DNA of 39,474 nucleotides from Flaviramulus sp. (GTDB taxonomy: Bacteria; Bacteroidota; Bacteroidia; Flavobacteriales; Flavobacteriaceae): the NCBI RefSeq assembly GCF_013001275.1, contig NZ_JABDMV010000127.1:1-39474 (forward strand), given 5' to 3'. The notes below the pieces were generated by a model. That model saw only the letters and a program-made list of their open reading frames with translations, searched no databases and was not told where the DNA came from. Both the position numbers and the translations under genes were made by a program. How positions within the stretch are numbered: the stretch's first letter is position 1; each line of letters opens with the position of its first letter. Of the stretch, positions 9,268 to 17,738 are shown one piece after another.

Positions 9268-9660
9268 CTAGTTGGGCTTTACAGCCAATATTACTTTAAA
9301 CTTATTTCTATTAGCAATATCCATAACCTTTACTACATTTTCAACAGGCACTGATTTTTCAGCTCTTAAAATAATGGTTGGTTTTTCTACTGAAGATAGT
9401 GCGGACAGTAACTCGTTCTCTAAAACACTTTCTCCAACCCTTTTTTGGTCTATATAATAGGTTAAATCCTTTTTTATGCTAACCGCAACCGATTTCTGGT
9501 TTTCGGTTTTACCACTAGCTTTAGGCAATAAAATATCTATAGCATTAGTAGTGACTAGCGTAGAAGCAATCATAAAAAAAATAAGAAGCAGAAACACAAT
9601 ATCCGTCATTGACGACATATTGAACTCTGGTGTAACTTTATTTCGTCCTCTAAAATTCAT
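9268..9660 (-). CDS. exbD: ExbD/TolR family biopolymer transport protein
   Basis: 130 residues. The N-terminus MNFRGRNKVTPEFNMSSMTD leads into one membrane helix, with the conserved Asp20 at its start. This Asp is the proton-carrying residue of the ExbD/TolR family. The periplasmic part (about 45-130) carries KKDLTYYIDQKRV and PTIILRAEKSVPVENVVKVMDIA, typical of the family. It lies one base downstream of exbB and 55 bases before the tonB-like gene, forming the usual ExbB-ExbD-TonB motor set. The ExbD/TolR distinction rests on context only. Confidence 0.92.
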   Translation of the reverse strand: MNFRGRNKVTPEFNMSSMTDIVFLLLIFFMIASTLVTTNAIDILLPKASGKTENQKSVAVSIKKDLTYYIDQKRVGESVLENELLSALSSVEKPTIILRAEKSVPVENVVKVMDIANRNKFKVILAVKPN

Positions 9661-9661
9661 T

Positions 9662-10363
9662 TTATGTAGGCTCGTTTAAATGATCTAAAAATTCGAGGGA
9701 ATTTGCTTCCATTTGATACACAACTTTATCTGTTTTTACAACCAAATGGTTATATGCCATATACGCTACAATACCTACAATTAATCCTGCAACTGTTGTT
9801 GTCATAGCAGTATATAAACCGCTTGCCAATACATCCATTTGAATACTTCCTCCCGCATTTGCTAATTCAAATATTGCTAAAATCATTCCAATTACTGTAC
9901 CAAGAAATCCAATCATAGGAGCTGCACCCGATATAGTGGCTAATACACTTACATTCTTCTCAAGTCCATAAATTTCTAGACGTCCAGCGTTTTCAATGGC
10001 GGTATTTATATCGGCCAATGGTTTACCTATTCTAGAAATTCCTTTTCCAATTAATCTGGAAACTGGAGAATTAACTTGCGCGCATAACAATTGCGCTGAT
10101 TCAATTTTTCCATTGGTTACATGATCTTTAATTTGATTCATAAAATTAGCATCAACTTGTGAGGCTGATTTTATGGCAAATATGCGTTCAAAATAAATAT
10201 AAATGGCTCCTACTAAAAGTATAAATAATACTGCAATAATGACCTGACCTGCAACACCTCCGCTAAAAATTAATTCTATAATTGAGAGTGTTTTTTCAAC
10301 AGATTCTCCTTCAGACATCCCTTCTACGCCGTCTTGAGTGTTTTGTAATAATATATTTAACAT
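9662..10363 (-). CDS. exbB: ExbB / TolQ / MotA family proton channel
   Basis: 233 residues with three predicted membrane helices: one near 35-57 (GQVIIAVLFILLVGAIYIYF) and two in the conserved C-terminal half (APMIGFLGTVIGMILAIFE and ASGLYTAMTTTVAGLIVGI). GFLGTVIGMI is the family signature. Between helices 1 and 2 lies the cytoplasmic domain. It forms the inner-membrane pentamer that harvests the proton gradient with ExbD. It is first in the exbB-exbD-tonB-folC run. A 121-base gap separates it from the antiporter gene upstream, enough for a separate promoter. Confidence 0.92.
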   Translation of the reverse strand: MLNILLQNTQDGVEGMSEGESVEKTLSIIELIFSGGVAGQVIIAVLFILLVGAIYIYFERIFAIKSASQVDANFMNQIKDHVTNGKIESAQLLCAQVNSPVSRLIGKGISRIGKPLADINTAIENAGRLEIYGLEKNVSVLATISGAAPMIGFLGTVIGMILAIFELANAGGSIQMDVLASGLYTAMTTTVAGLIVGIVAYMAYNHLVVKTDKVVYQMEANSLEFLDHLNEPT

Positions 10364-10484
10364 ATCAATTTTAAATGTATTGAATTTAATAACGCTTATT
10401 TATTCTTTTAAGTATAATGCTTTAATTTGATTGTCTTCAATAATTCCCAATTGTTATAGTATTATTAAATACGTGATTTTAGTA

Positions 10485-11879
10485 TTAAAATAAAGTTCTT
10501 GTAAACATGAATGCCGCAGCTCCTACTATAAATCCAATAAAAGCTAACCATGCTATTTTTTTAAGATACCAGAAAAAATCAATTTTCAACATTCCCATAG
10601 CAACAACACCAGCAGCAGACCCTATTATTAACATGCTACCTCCAGTTCCTGCTGAATATGCAATAAAGTGCCAAAGTTCATCATCTATTGGTTCATGAAA
10701 CATTCCTAAACTTGCAGCTACAAGTGGTACGTTGTCAATTACAGCTGAGCCTACACCTAATAACAAGACCACTAAATCTGATACGCCCTCTCCTGTATGA
10801 AGTTCAGTTCCTAACCTCGGCATAGTTTCTTGCAAAGTATTAGCAAATCCAAAAAGAATCCCTAAAGACTCTAGTGCCGCAACAGCCATTAAAATTCCTA
10901 AGAAAAATAAAATACTTGGCAATTCTATTTTTGATAAAGAATGATGCACAGGACTATGGTGTGCGTGAGCATCGCTTTCTTCGGAACCATGGATTGACAA
11001 GCTAAATTTAGAACTACTATATATTTCTGCAAAAGTTGCGACAACACCTAACGACAACATCATACCAACATAAGGAGGTAAATGGGTAATCGTTTTAAAT
11101 ATTGGAACAAAAACAATCGCACTCAAACCTAAATAAAGCATTGTAGCACTAAAACGAGATTTGGTTTTAACATCAACCTCTTCGCCATCTAATTCACCTT
11201 TAAAAGCAGGTAAATAAGATGCAATTATTGTAGGAACAGCCATACAAATAAAAGAAGGCAGTAATAAATATCCTATTAAATGACCAGTGGTTACTTTTTT
11301 ACCTATCCAAAGCATGGTGGTTGTTACATCACCTATTGGAGACCATGCCCCACCTGCATTTGCGGCAATTATAATTAAACCTGCAAACCAAATACGTGAA
11401 TCTCTGTCTTTTACAATTTTTTGAAGTATTGAAACTAAAACAATTGTTGCTGTTAGGTTATCAATAATTGCTGATAAAATAAAAGCTAAAATGGCAAAAA
11501 TCCATAAAATTTTTGATTTCTTCTTAGTCCTAATGAATCCTTTGATTGTTGAAAACCCATCGAAGTAATCGATAATTTCAACAATAGTCATTGCTCCCAA
11601 AAGAAACACCAATATCTCAGAGGTTTTGCCTAAATGATGCAGCAATGTTTCTTCCATTAAATGCATTTTATCATCCGATGCTAGCCCTCCAAAATTTTCT
11701 AGTAACATATGTTTAGAAGAATCGAACCATTGCGGGAATTCTTCTAATCCTAAAGCGATTAAAGCCCAACATATAGCCATCATGACCAGTGCTGGAATTA
11801 ATTTATCAATTTTTATACTATGTTCTAAGGTAATGGCTAAATACCCCATTACGAATACCAAAATAATTGCTGCTTCCAT
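10485..11879 (-). CDS. nhaD: NhaD-type Na+/H+ antiporter
   Basis: 464 residues with about a dozen hydrophobic helices and the ion-transporter-superfamily pattern of two half repeats: SAIIDNLTATIVLVSILQK and GSAVIDNVPLVAASLGMF each hold a conserved IDN(L/V) in an unwound helix. ANAGGAWSPIGDVTTTMLW is characteristic of NhaD. A His-rich cytoplasmic loop (SDAHAHHSPVHHSLSK) lies near residues 300-315. It exports Na+ (and Li+) in exchange for protons, fitting a marine cell. NhaD is related to ArsB, but the signature here is NhaD, so I do not link it to the arsenic genes. It lies 10 bases after the dehydrogenase and may share its transcript. Confidence 0.93.
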   Translation of the reverse strand: MEAAIILVFVMGYLAITLEHSIKIDKLIPALVMMAICWALIALGLEEFPQWFDSSKHMLLENFGGLASDDKMHLMEETLLHHLGKTSEILVFLLGAMTIVEIIDYFDGFSTIKGFIRTKKKSKILWIFAILAFILSAIIDNLTATIVLVSILQKIVKDRDSRIWFAGLIIIAANAGGAWSPIGDVTTTMLWIGKKVTTGHLIGYLLLPSFICMAVPTIIASYLPAFKGELDGEEVDVKTKSRFSATMLYLGLSAIVFVPIFKTITHLPPYVGMMLSLGVVATFAEIYSSSKFSLSIHGSEESDAHAHHSPVHHSLSKIELPSILFFLGILMAVAALESLGILFGFANTLQETMPRLGTELHTGEGVSDLVVLLLGVGSAVIDNVPLVAASLGMFHEPIDDELWHFIAYSAGTGGSMLIIGSAAGVVAMGMLKIDFFWYLKKIAWLAFIGFIVGAAAFMFTRTLF

Positions 11880-11889
11880 AAATTTAATT

Positions 11890-13116
11890 TTAGATTAGTT
11901 GGTTTAATGCTATCTCAAATGCCGTGGCACTAATTTCTGTTTTTGATTTATTTTTATTATAAATTTTCTCTATTGCTTCTCGTATTGTGTTTGATGTATC
12001 GTTAAAAATGGCCTCATCAGTCATTTGAACACGTCGTTCCATAAAATATGCAAAAACTCGAGCCATTCCACAATTTGATATAAAATCTGGAATTAGACTC
12101 ACTCGGTAATCCGTATGTTCCATAATAGACCCAAAGAAAATTTCCTTATCCGCAAAGGGCACATTAGCCCCACAAGAAATAACTTCTAATCCATTATCAA
12201 TCATCATATCAATTTGATGAAGTGTAATAAGTCGTGACGCTGCGCAAGGCGCAAATATTTCTGTTTTTAAAGACCATATTTTCTCATTAATCTCATCAAA
12301 AGGGATTAAATTATCAGCTTTTAGGGTATTTCCTGTTTTTGCTAAAAACAGACTATTAATTTCTTCAAAAGTAAAACCGTTCTCATTAATTAAACCACCG
12401 GCAATATCAATAATTCCAACTATTTTAGCTCCCATTTGAGATAAATAAAAAGCTGCAGCCGCTCCAACATTTCCAAACCCTTGCACTACTGCACGCTTAC
12501 CTTTAATTGAACCTCCGTAAACATTATAATATTGTTTTACGGCTTCGGCAACACCAAAACCAGTAATCATATCTGCTACGGTATATTTTCTTGATACATT
12601 TGGGGAATATACAGGGTTTTCAATTACCTTGATTACACCTTGTCTTAGCTGCCCAATTCTATTTATTTTATCGGCTTCTGTAGGTTTAAAATGTCCGTTA
12701 AAAACTCCTTCTTGTGGGTGCCAAACACCGCTCTCTTCTGTAATTGGAATCACTTCATGGATTTCATCTACATTTAAATCGCCTCCTGTACCATAATAAC
12801 TTTTAAGTAGTGGAGAAACCGCTCGATACCAACGTTCTAAAACTCCTTTTTTTCGCGGATCTTTTGGATCAAAGTTTATTCCCGATTTTGCACCACCAAT
12901 AGCTGGTCCTGAAACGGTGAACTTAATCTCCATGGTTTTTGCTAAAGATAATACTTCGTTCATATCTAGTCCTTTTCTCATTCGCGTTCCACCTCCAGCT
13001 GCACCACCGCGTAATGAATTTATAACTACCCAACCTTCAGCTTCTGTTTCAGCATCTTTCCAATTAAAAACAATTTCAGGTTCTTTGTTTTCGTACTTTT
13101 TTAATAATTCTTTCAT
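11890..13116 (-). CDS. Glu/Leu/Phe/Val dehydrogenase family enzyme
   Basis: 408 residues. The enzyme should oxidatively deaminate an L-amino acid with NAD(P)+. The N-terminal domain shows RGGAAGGGTRMRKG and LAKTMEIKFTVSGPAIGGAKSG, carrying the two catalytic lysines of the family, then YGTGGDLNVDE with the catalytic Asp. The Rossmann domain shows VQGFGNVGAAAAFYL. GGGTRM is more like leucine/phenylalanine dehydrogenases, while the length is closer to glutamate dehydrogenase, so the substrate is uncertain. It is probably transcribed together with the antiporter gene that follows. No clear promoter is visible in the 150 bases upstream. Confidence 0.85.
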   Translation of the reverse strand: MKELLKKYENKEPEIVFNWKDAETEAEGWVVINSLRGGAAGGGTRMRKGLDMNEVLSLAKTMEIKFTVSGPAIGGAKSGINFDPKDPRKKGVLERWYRAVSPLLKSYYGTGGDLNVDEIHEVIPITEESGVWHPQEGVFNGHFKPTEADKINRIGQLRQGVIKVIENPVYSPNVSRKYTVADMITGFGVAEAVKQYYNVYGGSIKGKRAVVQGFGNVGAAAAFYLSQMGAKIVGIIDIAGGLINENGFTFEEINSLFLAKTGNTLKADNLIPFDEINEKIWSLKTEIFAPCAASRLITLHQIDMMIDNGLEVISCGANVPFADKEIFFGSIMEHTDYRVSLIPDFISNCGMARVFAYFMERRVQMTDEAIFNDTSNTIREAIEKIYNKNKSKTEISATAFEIALNQLI

Positions 13117-13266
13117 TTCTATTTAAATATGATTCGTTTTTAGCCTATAATAAATTTTCGAGATTTTTTGTTGGGTAGCTAAAGCTGATTCATAATGAAA
13201 TTATTAAATTACTGATTTAACAAATATAAAAAACTAATATACTTTAAGATTATTTTTTCTTTATTT

Positions 13267-14331
13267 TTAAGGTAGATAAATTTTACCCGAACTATGGTCG
13301 TTAATAGCCCCAGTTACACTTCGTAAACAATTTACTTTATTTTCAATTTTTAAAACTCCCAAAAACCCAAAAATTAAGGCCTCCTTAAACTCTATAACTT
13401 CTTTATTCGGTATTGTAATATTTTGATTTGAATGAGTTTTTATCCTATTTATTAAATATGTATTATAAACACCTCCACCAGTTATTAATACCGAAGCTTT
13501 ACTTCGTTTATTTAATTGTGTAGCAATTTGAATTGCGACGTGCTCAATAAAAGTATTAAGAACATCTTTAACTTCAATTTTAAAACTATCCATTAATGGA
13601 TGCACATTCTTATTAACCCATTCCAATCCCAAAGATTTAGGGTGATTCTGCTTGTAAAAGGACAATTCATTTAATTGATTCAATAAGGTTTTATTTATTT
13701 TTCCGTTTGAAGCAATTTTACCTTCGTCATCATATTTTAAGCCAAGTTTTTCTACACAATGATTCAACACAATATTTACAGGACATACGTCGAAAGCAAT
13801 GCGCTCCTGATTTATATCAGTTGAAATATTTGCAAATCCACCTAAATTCAAACAAAAATCATACTCAGAAAATAAGAGTTTATCACCAATGGGAACAAGT
13901 GGCGCACCTTGGCCACCTAACTCAACATCTTGAACTCGAAAATCGCAAACAACTCTTTCATTTAAAAATGTTGCTAAAATAGGTTTATTACCAATTTGAT
14001 AGGTTATTTTCATTTCTGGCTGGTGCAATGCAGTATGTCCATGTGAACACACCGCGTCAATATTTTTAATGTTGTTTTTAGCAATAAATTCTTTTATAGT
14101 TTCAGCGAGATAAATCGTGTAATCGTCATCTATTTGTTTAAGATCTTCACATGAAAACGATACGAGGTTTTTTAATGTTTCCCGCCACTTTTCACTATAA
14201 TTTACGGTTTCTGAAATTATAATATTAAAACGCCACGCATCAATAAATTGAAATTTTACAAGCACCAAATCGATTCCATCTAAAGAGGTGCCAGACATTA
14301 CACCAATTACATTGTATTCGCGTTTTTCCAT
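13267..14331 (-). CDS. anmK: AnmK, anhydro-N-acetylmuramic acid kinase
   Basis: 354 residues from ATG at 14331 (MEKREYNVIGVMSGTSLDG). The open frame goes further upstream but would overlap the start of the divergent acyl-CoA dehydrogenase, so the later ATG is preferred. AnmK phosphorylates 1,6-anhydro-MurNAc released during cell-wall turnover, giving MurNAc-6-phosphate for recycling. Seen are the ATP-binding GVMSGTSLDGIDL, the catalytic-loop CSHGHTALHQP, GGQGAPLVP, NLGGFANIS, FDVCPVN and the C-terminal LITGGGVYNTYLI. All fit the family in order and length. It stands alone on its strand. Confidence 0.93.
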   Translation of the reverse strand: MEKREYNVIGVMSGTSLDGIDLVLVKFQFIDAWRFNIIISETVNYSEKWRETLKNLVSFSCEDLKQIDDDYTIYLAETIKEFIAKNNIKNIDAVCSHGHTALHQPEMKITYQIGNKPILATFLNERVVCDFRVQDVELGGQGAPLVPIGDKLLFSEYDFCLNLGGFANISTDINQERIAFDVCPVNIVLNHCVEKLGLKYDDEGKIASNGKINKTLLNQLNELSFYKQNHPKSLGLEWVNKNVHPLMDSFKIEVKDVLNTFIEHVAIQIATQLNKRSKASVLITGGGVYNTYLINRIKTHSNQNITIPNKEVIEFKEALIFGFLGVLKIENKVNCLRSVTGAINDHSSGKIYLP

Positions 14332-14355
14332 ACGTTGTAAAAATAATAATCCGGA

Positions 14356-14386
14356 TTGAAAAATTAACACTAAAAGGCTATATTTG
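14356..14386 (+). promoter_or_regulatory. Promoter of the acyl-CoA dehydrogenase gene
   Basis: TTG at 14356-14358, then 20 bases, then TATATTTG at 14379-14386, an exact match to the Bacteroidota promoter pattern. It leaves a leader of about 33 bases before the ATG at 14426. Confidence 0.6.
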
Positions 14387-14425
14387 TAAACATTTTTTAT
14401 CAAAACAACAATATAATTACGAATT

Positions 14426-15568
14426 ATGAATTTTAGCCTTTCTGAAGAACACATAATGATACGCGATGCGGCTCGCGATTTTGCACAAACTGAATTATTA
14501 CCTGGCGTTATTGAACGTGATAATAAACAAGAATTCCCTAACAGTTTAGTTAGAAAAATGGGGCAACTTGGATTTATGGGTATTATGGTAGACCCGAAAT
14601 ATGGTGGAAGCGGAATGGATGCTATTTCGTATGTACTAATTATGGAAGAATTATCAAAAGTGGATGCCTCGGCGTCGGTAATTGTTTCTGTAAATAACTC
14701 GTTGGTTTGCTACGGAATTGGGGCATATGGAACAGAAGAACAAAAAGTAAAATATTTATCAAAATTAGCTACCGGAGAATTTGTTGGCGCCTTTTGCTTA
14801 AGCGAACCCGAAGCTGGTAGTGATGCGACTTCGCAAAAAACTACAGCTATTGATAATGGTGACCACTATGTTTTGAATGGAACTAAGAACTGGATTACTA
14901 ACGGTGGTCGTGCCGACGTTTATATTGTAATTGCACAAACCGATAGAGATAAAGGATCGCATGGAATTAATGCTTTTCTTGTAGAAAAAGGTATGGAAGG
15001 CTTTCATGTGGGACCAAAAGAAGATAAACTAGGAATTCGTGGAAGCGATACACATACGCTTCAATTTAATGATGTGAAAGTGCCTAAAGAAAATAGAATT
15101 GGAGCTAACGGCTCAGGTTTTAGATTTGCTATGAAAACACTTTCTGGCGGACGAATTGGTATAGCTGCTCAAGCGTTAGGAATTGCTTCTGGTGCTTTTG
15201 AACTGGCTCTTAAATACTCCAAAGAACGTAAAGCCTTTGGTACCGAAATATGCAACCATCAAGCAATCGCTTTTAAATTAGCAGATATGGCCACAGATAT
15301 TGAAGCTGCAAGGCATTTAGTTATGAAAGCTGCTTGGGAAAAAGATCATGGTAAAAATTACGATTACTCCAGTGCCATGGCAAAACTATATGCCTCAAAA
15401 GTAGCTATGGAACATACGGTGGAAGCTGTTCAAATTCATGGAGGAAATGGATTTGTGAAAGAGTATCACGTTGAGCGATTAATGCGCGATGCGAAAATTA
15501 CTCAAATTTATGAAGGGACTTCAGAAATTCAAAAAATAGTAATTTCAAGAAGTCTGATTAAGAAGTAA
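14426..15568 (+). CDS. Acyl-CoA dehydrogenase, short-chain type
   Basis: 380 residues, the standard length. The FAD enzyme introduces the alpha-beta double bond into acyl-CoA in beta-oxidation or branched amino-acid degradation. Both family signatures are present: GAFCLSEPEAGSDA (about 127-140) and QIHGGNGFVKEYHVERLMRD followed by QIYEGTSEIQ, where the Glu of YEGTSE is the catalytic base in the short-chain subfamily. The chain-length and substrate preference cannot be fixed from sequence; butyryl-CoA-like is the nearest guess. The gene has its own promoter and no close partner electron-transfer flavoprotein in the window. Confidence 0.93.
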   Translation: MNFSLSEEHIMIRDAARDFAQTELLPGVIERDNKQEFPNSLVRKMGQLGFMGIMVDPKYGGSGMDAISYVLIMEELSKVDASASVIVSVNNSLVCYGIGAYGTEEQKVKYLSKLATGEFVGAFCLSEPEAGSDATSQKTTAIDNGDHYVLNGTKNWITNGGRADVYIVIAQTDRDKGSHGINAFLVEKGMEGFHVGPKEDKLGIRGSDTHTLQFNDVKVPKENRIGANGSGFRFAMKTLSGGRIGIAAQALGIASGAFELALKYSKERKAFGTEICNHQAIAFKLADMATDIEAARHLVMKAAWEKDHGKNYDYSSAMAKLYASKVAMEHTVEAVQIHGGNGFVKEYHVERLMRDAKITQIYEGTSEIQKIVISRSLIKK

Positions 15569-15647
15569 TCATGTAGTTATTGTTAAGAATTTATAAACTT
15601 TCCGACTTTATGAGTATAGATTTTTATCTTTAAGCAAAAATATTTTT

Positions 15648-15983
15648 ATGCAAAAAACATATTATGATCCAGCTGACTTAAAAAAGTTTGGGAAAATAAG
15701 TGAATGGAATCAAGAATTAGGAGATAAATTTTTTGAATATTACGGAAAAGTCTTTGAAGAAGGCGCTCTTTCAGCTCGAGAAAAATCTTTAATTGCATTG
15801 GCGGTATCACATACTGAACAATGCCCATATTGTATCGATGCGTACACAAAAGACGGTTTACAACGAGGTATTACGAAAGAAGAAATGATGGAAGCATTGC
15901 ATGTTGGAGCCGCTATAAAAAGTGGGGCTACGCTCGTACATGGTGTTCAAATGATGAATAAGGTGAATAAATTGGAAATGTGA
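15648..15983 (+). CDS. Arsenosugar-associated AhpD/CMD-like protein
   Basis: 111 residues of the carboxymuconolactone decarboxylase / AhpD fold. The redox motif Cys59-Pro-Tyr-Cys62 lies in TEQCPYCIDAYTK, followed by GITKEEMMEALHVGAAIKSG. This small family (TIGR04169) is known as the peroxidase-like companion of ArsS in arsenosugar clusters and was earlier called rSAM/SeCys-linked. It is the first gene of the arsenosugar operon, 54 bases before arsS. Its real reaction is unproven; a thiol-based step in handling trivalent arsenic or protecting ArsS is plausible. TATCTTTA at 15625-15632 could be a degenerate -7 box, but no -33 partner is seen. Confidence 0.88.
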   Translation: MQKTYYDPADLKKFGKISEWNQELGDKFFEYYGKVFEEGALSAREKSLIALAVSHTEQCPYCIDAYTKDGLQRGITKEEMMEALHVGAAIKSGATLVHGVQMMNKVNKLEM

Positions 15984-16037
15984 TTGTTGTATTACACGAT
16001 TTCCAAATAATTTTTATCTAGAACTTAAAACCGATTA

Positions 16038-17093
16038 ATGGCAACAAAATCTCTACATAAACGCGAAAGTGATTTAGCTAATAGCAATAGACAACTGGAA
16101 ATTTTATCAAATGGTATTTTCAAAAATGGCGAATTACCAACTTTCAAAAATAAGATTGCTGAGACCAATCAATTTCCTTTAAAAGCAAAAAAATTAGAAA
16201 TTCTTCAAATAAACGTTGGTTACATGTGTAATCAGGTTTGTGAACATTGTCATGTTGATGCCGGCCCGGATAGGCAAGAAATTATGACACGTGAAACCAT
16301 GCTACAATGTTTAAAAGTTATAAAAAATACCGGAGCTCATACATTGGATTTAACAGGAGGTGCTCCGGAAATGAATCCGAATTTTAGATGGTTTGTTGAA
16401 GAGGCTGCAAAAGCAGGAATTAAGGACTTTATAGTTCGTTCAAATTTAACCATTATTCGAGCCAACAAAAAATATTACGATTTACCTGAGTTCTTCAAAA
16501 AACATAATGTACATGTTGTAAGTTCTATGCCACATTGGACACGTGGAAAAACAGATAAACAACGAGGAGATGGAGTTTTTGACAAATCAATAAAAGCATT
16601 ACAAGATTTAAATGCTGTTGGTTATGGTTTACCTAACAGCAACCTTAAATTAGATCTAGTTTATAACCCGTCGGGCGCTTTTTTACCAGGTGATCAGGCA
16701 TCGATGGAAAAAGATTTTAAAAAAGCTTTAAAAGAAGATTTTGATATTCAGTTTCATAATTTATTTGCGATTACTAATTTACCTATCTCACGGTTTTTAG
16801 ATTATTTAATTGCTTCAGAAAATTATGAAGATTATATGTATGCACTCGTAGAAGCATATAATCCCACTGCCGTAGAAAACGTTATGTGCACCAACACACT
16901 GTCAGTAAGTTGGGATGGCTACTTATTTGACTGCGATTTTAATCAGATGTTAGAATTACCGGTAAATAGTAAAGTAAAACATATTTCAGAATATAACGAA
17001 GAGCTATTAGAAGGACGTGATATTGTAATCTCTCAACACTGTTACGGTTGTACCGCTGGAGCAGGATCTAGTTGCCAAGGTGTTGTAGCTTAA
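16038..17093 (+). CDS. arsS: ArsS, arsenosugar biosynthesis radical SAM protein
   Basis: 351 residues. The radical SAM cluster motif is CNQVCEHC (Cys64, Cys68, Cys71), followed by the SAM-binding LTGGAPEMNPNF. The C-terminal Cys-rich domain has Cys284, Cys299 and the cluster CYGCTAGAGSSC (335, 338, 346), typical of the ArsS family (TIGR04167). In cyanobacteria ArsS joins the 5'-deoxyadenosyl group of SAM to dimethylated arsenic, giving dimethylarsinoyl-deoxyadenosine, the core of all arsenosugars. The C-terminal cysteines could bind a second iron-sulfur cluster or arsenic. It is followed after 15 bases by the transferase gene and lies in the same operon as arsM. Confidence 0.93.
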   Translation: MATKSLHKRESDLANSNRQLEILSNGIFKNGELPTFKNKIAETNQFPLKAKKLEILQINVGYMCNQVCEHCHVDAGPDRQEIMTRETMLQCLKVIKNTGAHTLDLTGGAPEMNPNFRWFVEEAAKAGIKDFIVRSNLTIIRANKKYYDLPEFFKKHNVHVVSSMPHWTRGKTDKQRGDGVFDKSIKALQDLNAVGYGLPNSNLKLDLVYNPSGAFLPGDQASMEKDFKKALKEDFDIQFHNLFAITNLPISRFLDYLIASENYEDYMYALVEAYNPTAVENVMCTNTLSVSWDGYLFDCDFNQMLELPVNSKVKHISEYNEELLEGRDIVISQHCYGCTAGAGSSCQGVVA

Positions 17094-17108
17094 ATAAATA
17101 TTCAAAAA

Positions 17109-17738
17109 ATGACGAAAGAGCTTGTTATTGTTTTTGTTAAAAACATAAAACTTGGTAAAGTTAAAACCCGTTTAGCAAAAACGATAGGTAATCAAGGAGC
17201 CTTTGATGTATATAGCGAATTGGTTAAAGTTACTGAGCGTGCTACCAATAATATAATTACAGATAAGCGTATTTATTTTTCTGAAGCTATTGAAGATAGC
17301 CTATGGAAAAATGATGAAAAAGGAGTTCAAAAAGGTACCAGTTTAGGCGAACGCATGAAAAATGCTTTTAAAAAAGGATTTGATGATGGATACAATCGTA
17401 TTGTTTTAATCGGTTCAGATTTGCCAGATATAAGTTCTGAACAAATAGAAAGTGGTTTAATAGCTTTAAAAAATGATAAGGTTGTTTTTGGTCCTGCCTT
17501 AGATGGTGGATATTATCTTATTGGTTTATCAGAATTTAAACCATGTGTTTTTAAAAATAAACCTTGGAGCGATTCTCTATTACTTGAGGTAACGCTTAAC
17601 GAATTAAGGCAAAATGATATTTCTTTCTCTTTGTTAGATCCTTTAAACGATATTGATACTTTTGAAGATTTATTAGCTTCTAAATTTTATCAATCCAATT
17701 TAAAATTACAACAAAAAATTAAACAATTAAATGATTAA
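17109..17738 (+). CDS. TIGR04282-type arsenosugar transferase (DUF2064)
   Basis: 209 residues with a nucleotidyl/glycosyltransferase A fold: the N-terminal nucleotide loop KNIKLGKVKTRLAKTIG, the metal-site IGSDLPDIS and FGPALDGGYYLIGL. This is the first of the two transferase families that travel with ArsS (formerly rSAM/selenodomain-associated transferase 1). The fold is like that of nucleotidyltransferases such as CofC, so it might activate a sugar phosphate as well as transfer a sugar. The stop overlaps the start of the phosphorylase gene by 8 bases, a sign of translational coupling. The exact substrate is unknown. Confidence 0.9.
   Translation: MTKELVIVFVKNIKLGKVKTRLAKTIGNQGAFDVYSELVKVTERATNNIITDKRIYFSEAIEDSLWKNDEKGVQKGTSLGERMKNAFKKGFDDGYNRIVLIGSDLPDISSEQIESGLIALKNDKVVFGPALDGGYYLIGLSEFKPCVFKNKPWSDSLLLEVTLNELRQNDISFSLLDPLNDIDTFEDLLASKFYQSNLKLQQKIKQLND

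Noticed and set aside
10485-11879. The ArsB/NhaD-superfamily antiporter as part of the arsenic system
   Set aside because: The motifs are NhaD-like and it lies 4 kb away on the other strand, with a dehydrogenase as its partner. Superfamily kinship with ArsB is not enough.
13707-13982. 91-residue plus-strand frame opposite anmK
   Set aside because: It lies wholly inside a well-conserved gene on the other strand and shows no recognisable domain.
13267-14454. Longer start for AnmK at 14454
   Set aside because: It would overlap the divergent acyl-CoA dehydrogenase and its promoter; the first 41 residues are not conserved in the family, while MEKREYNVIGVMSGTS is a typical start.
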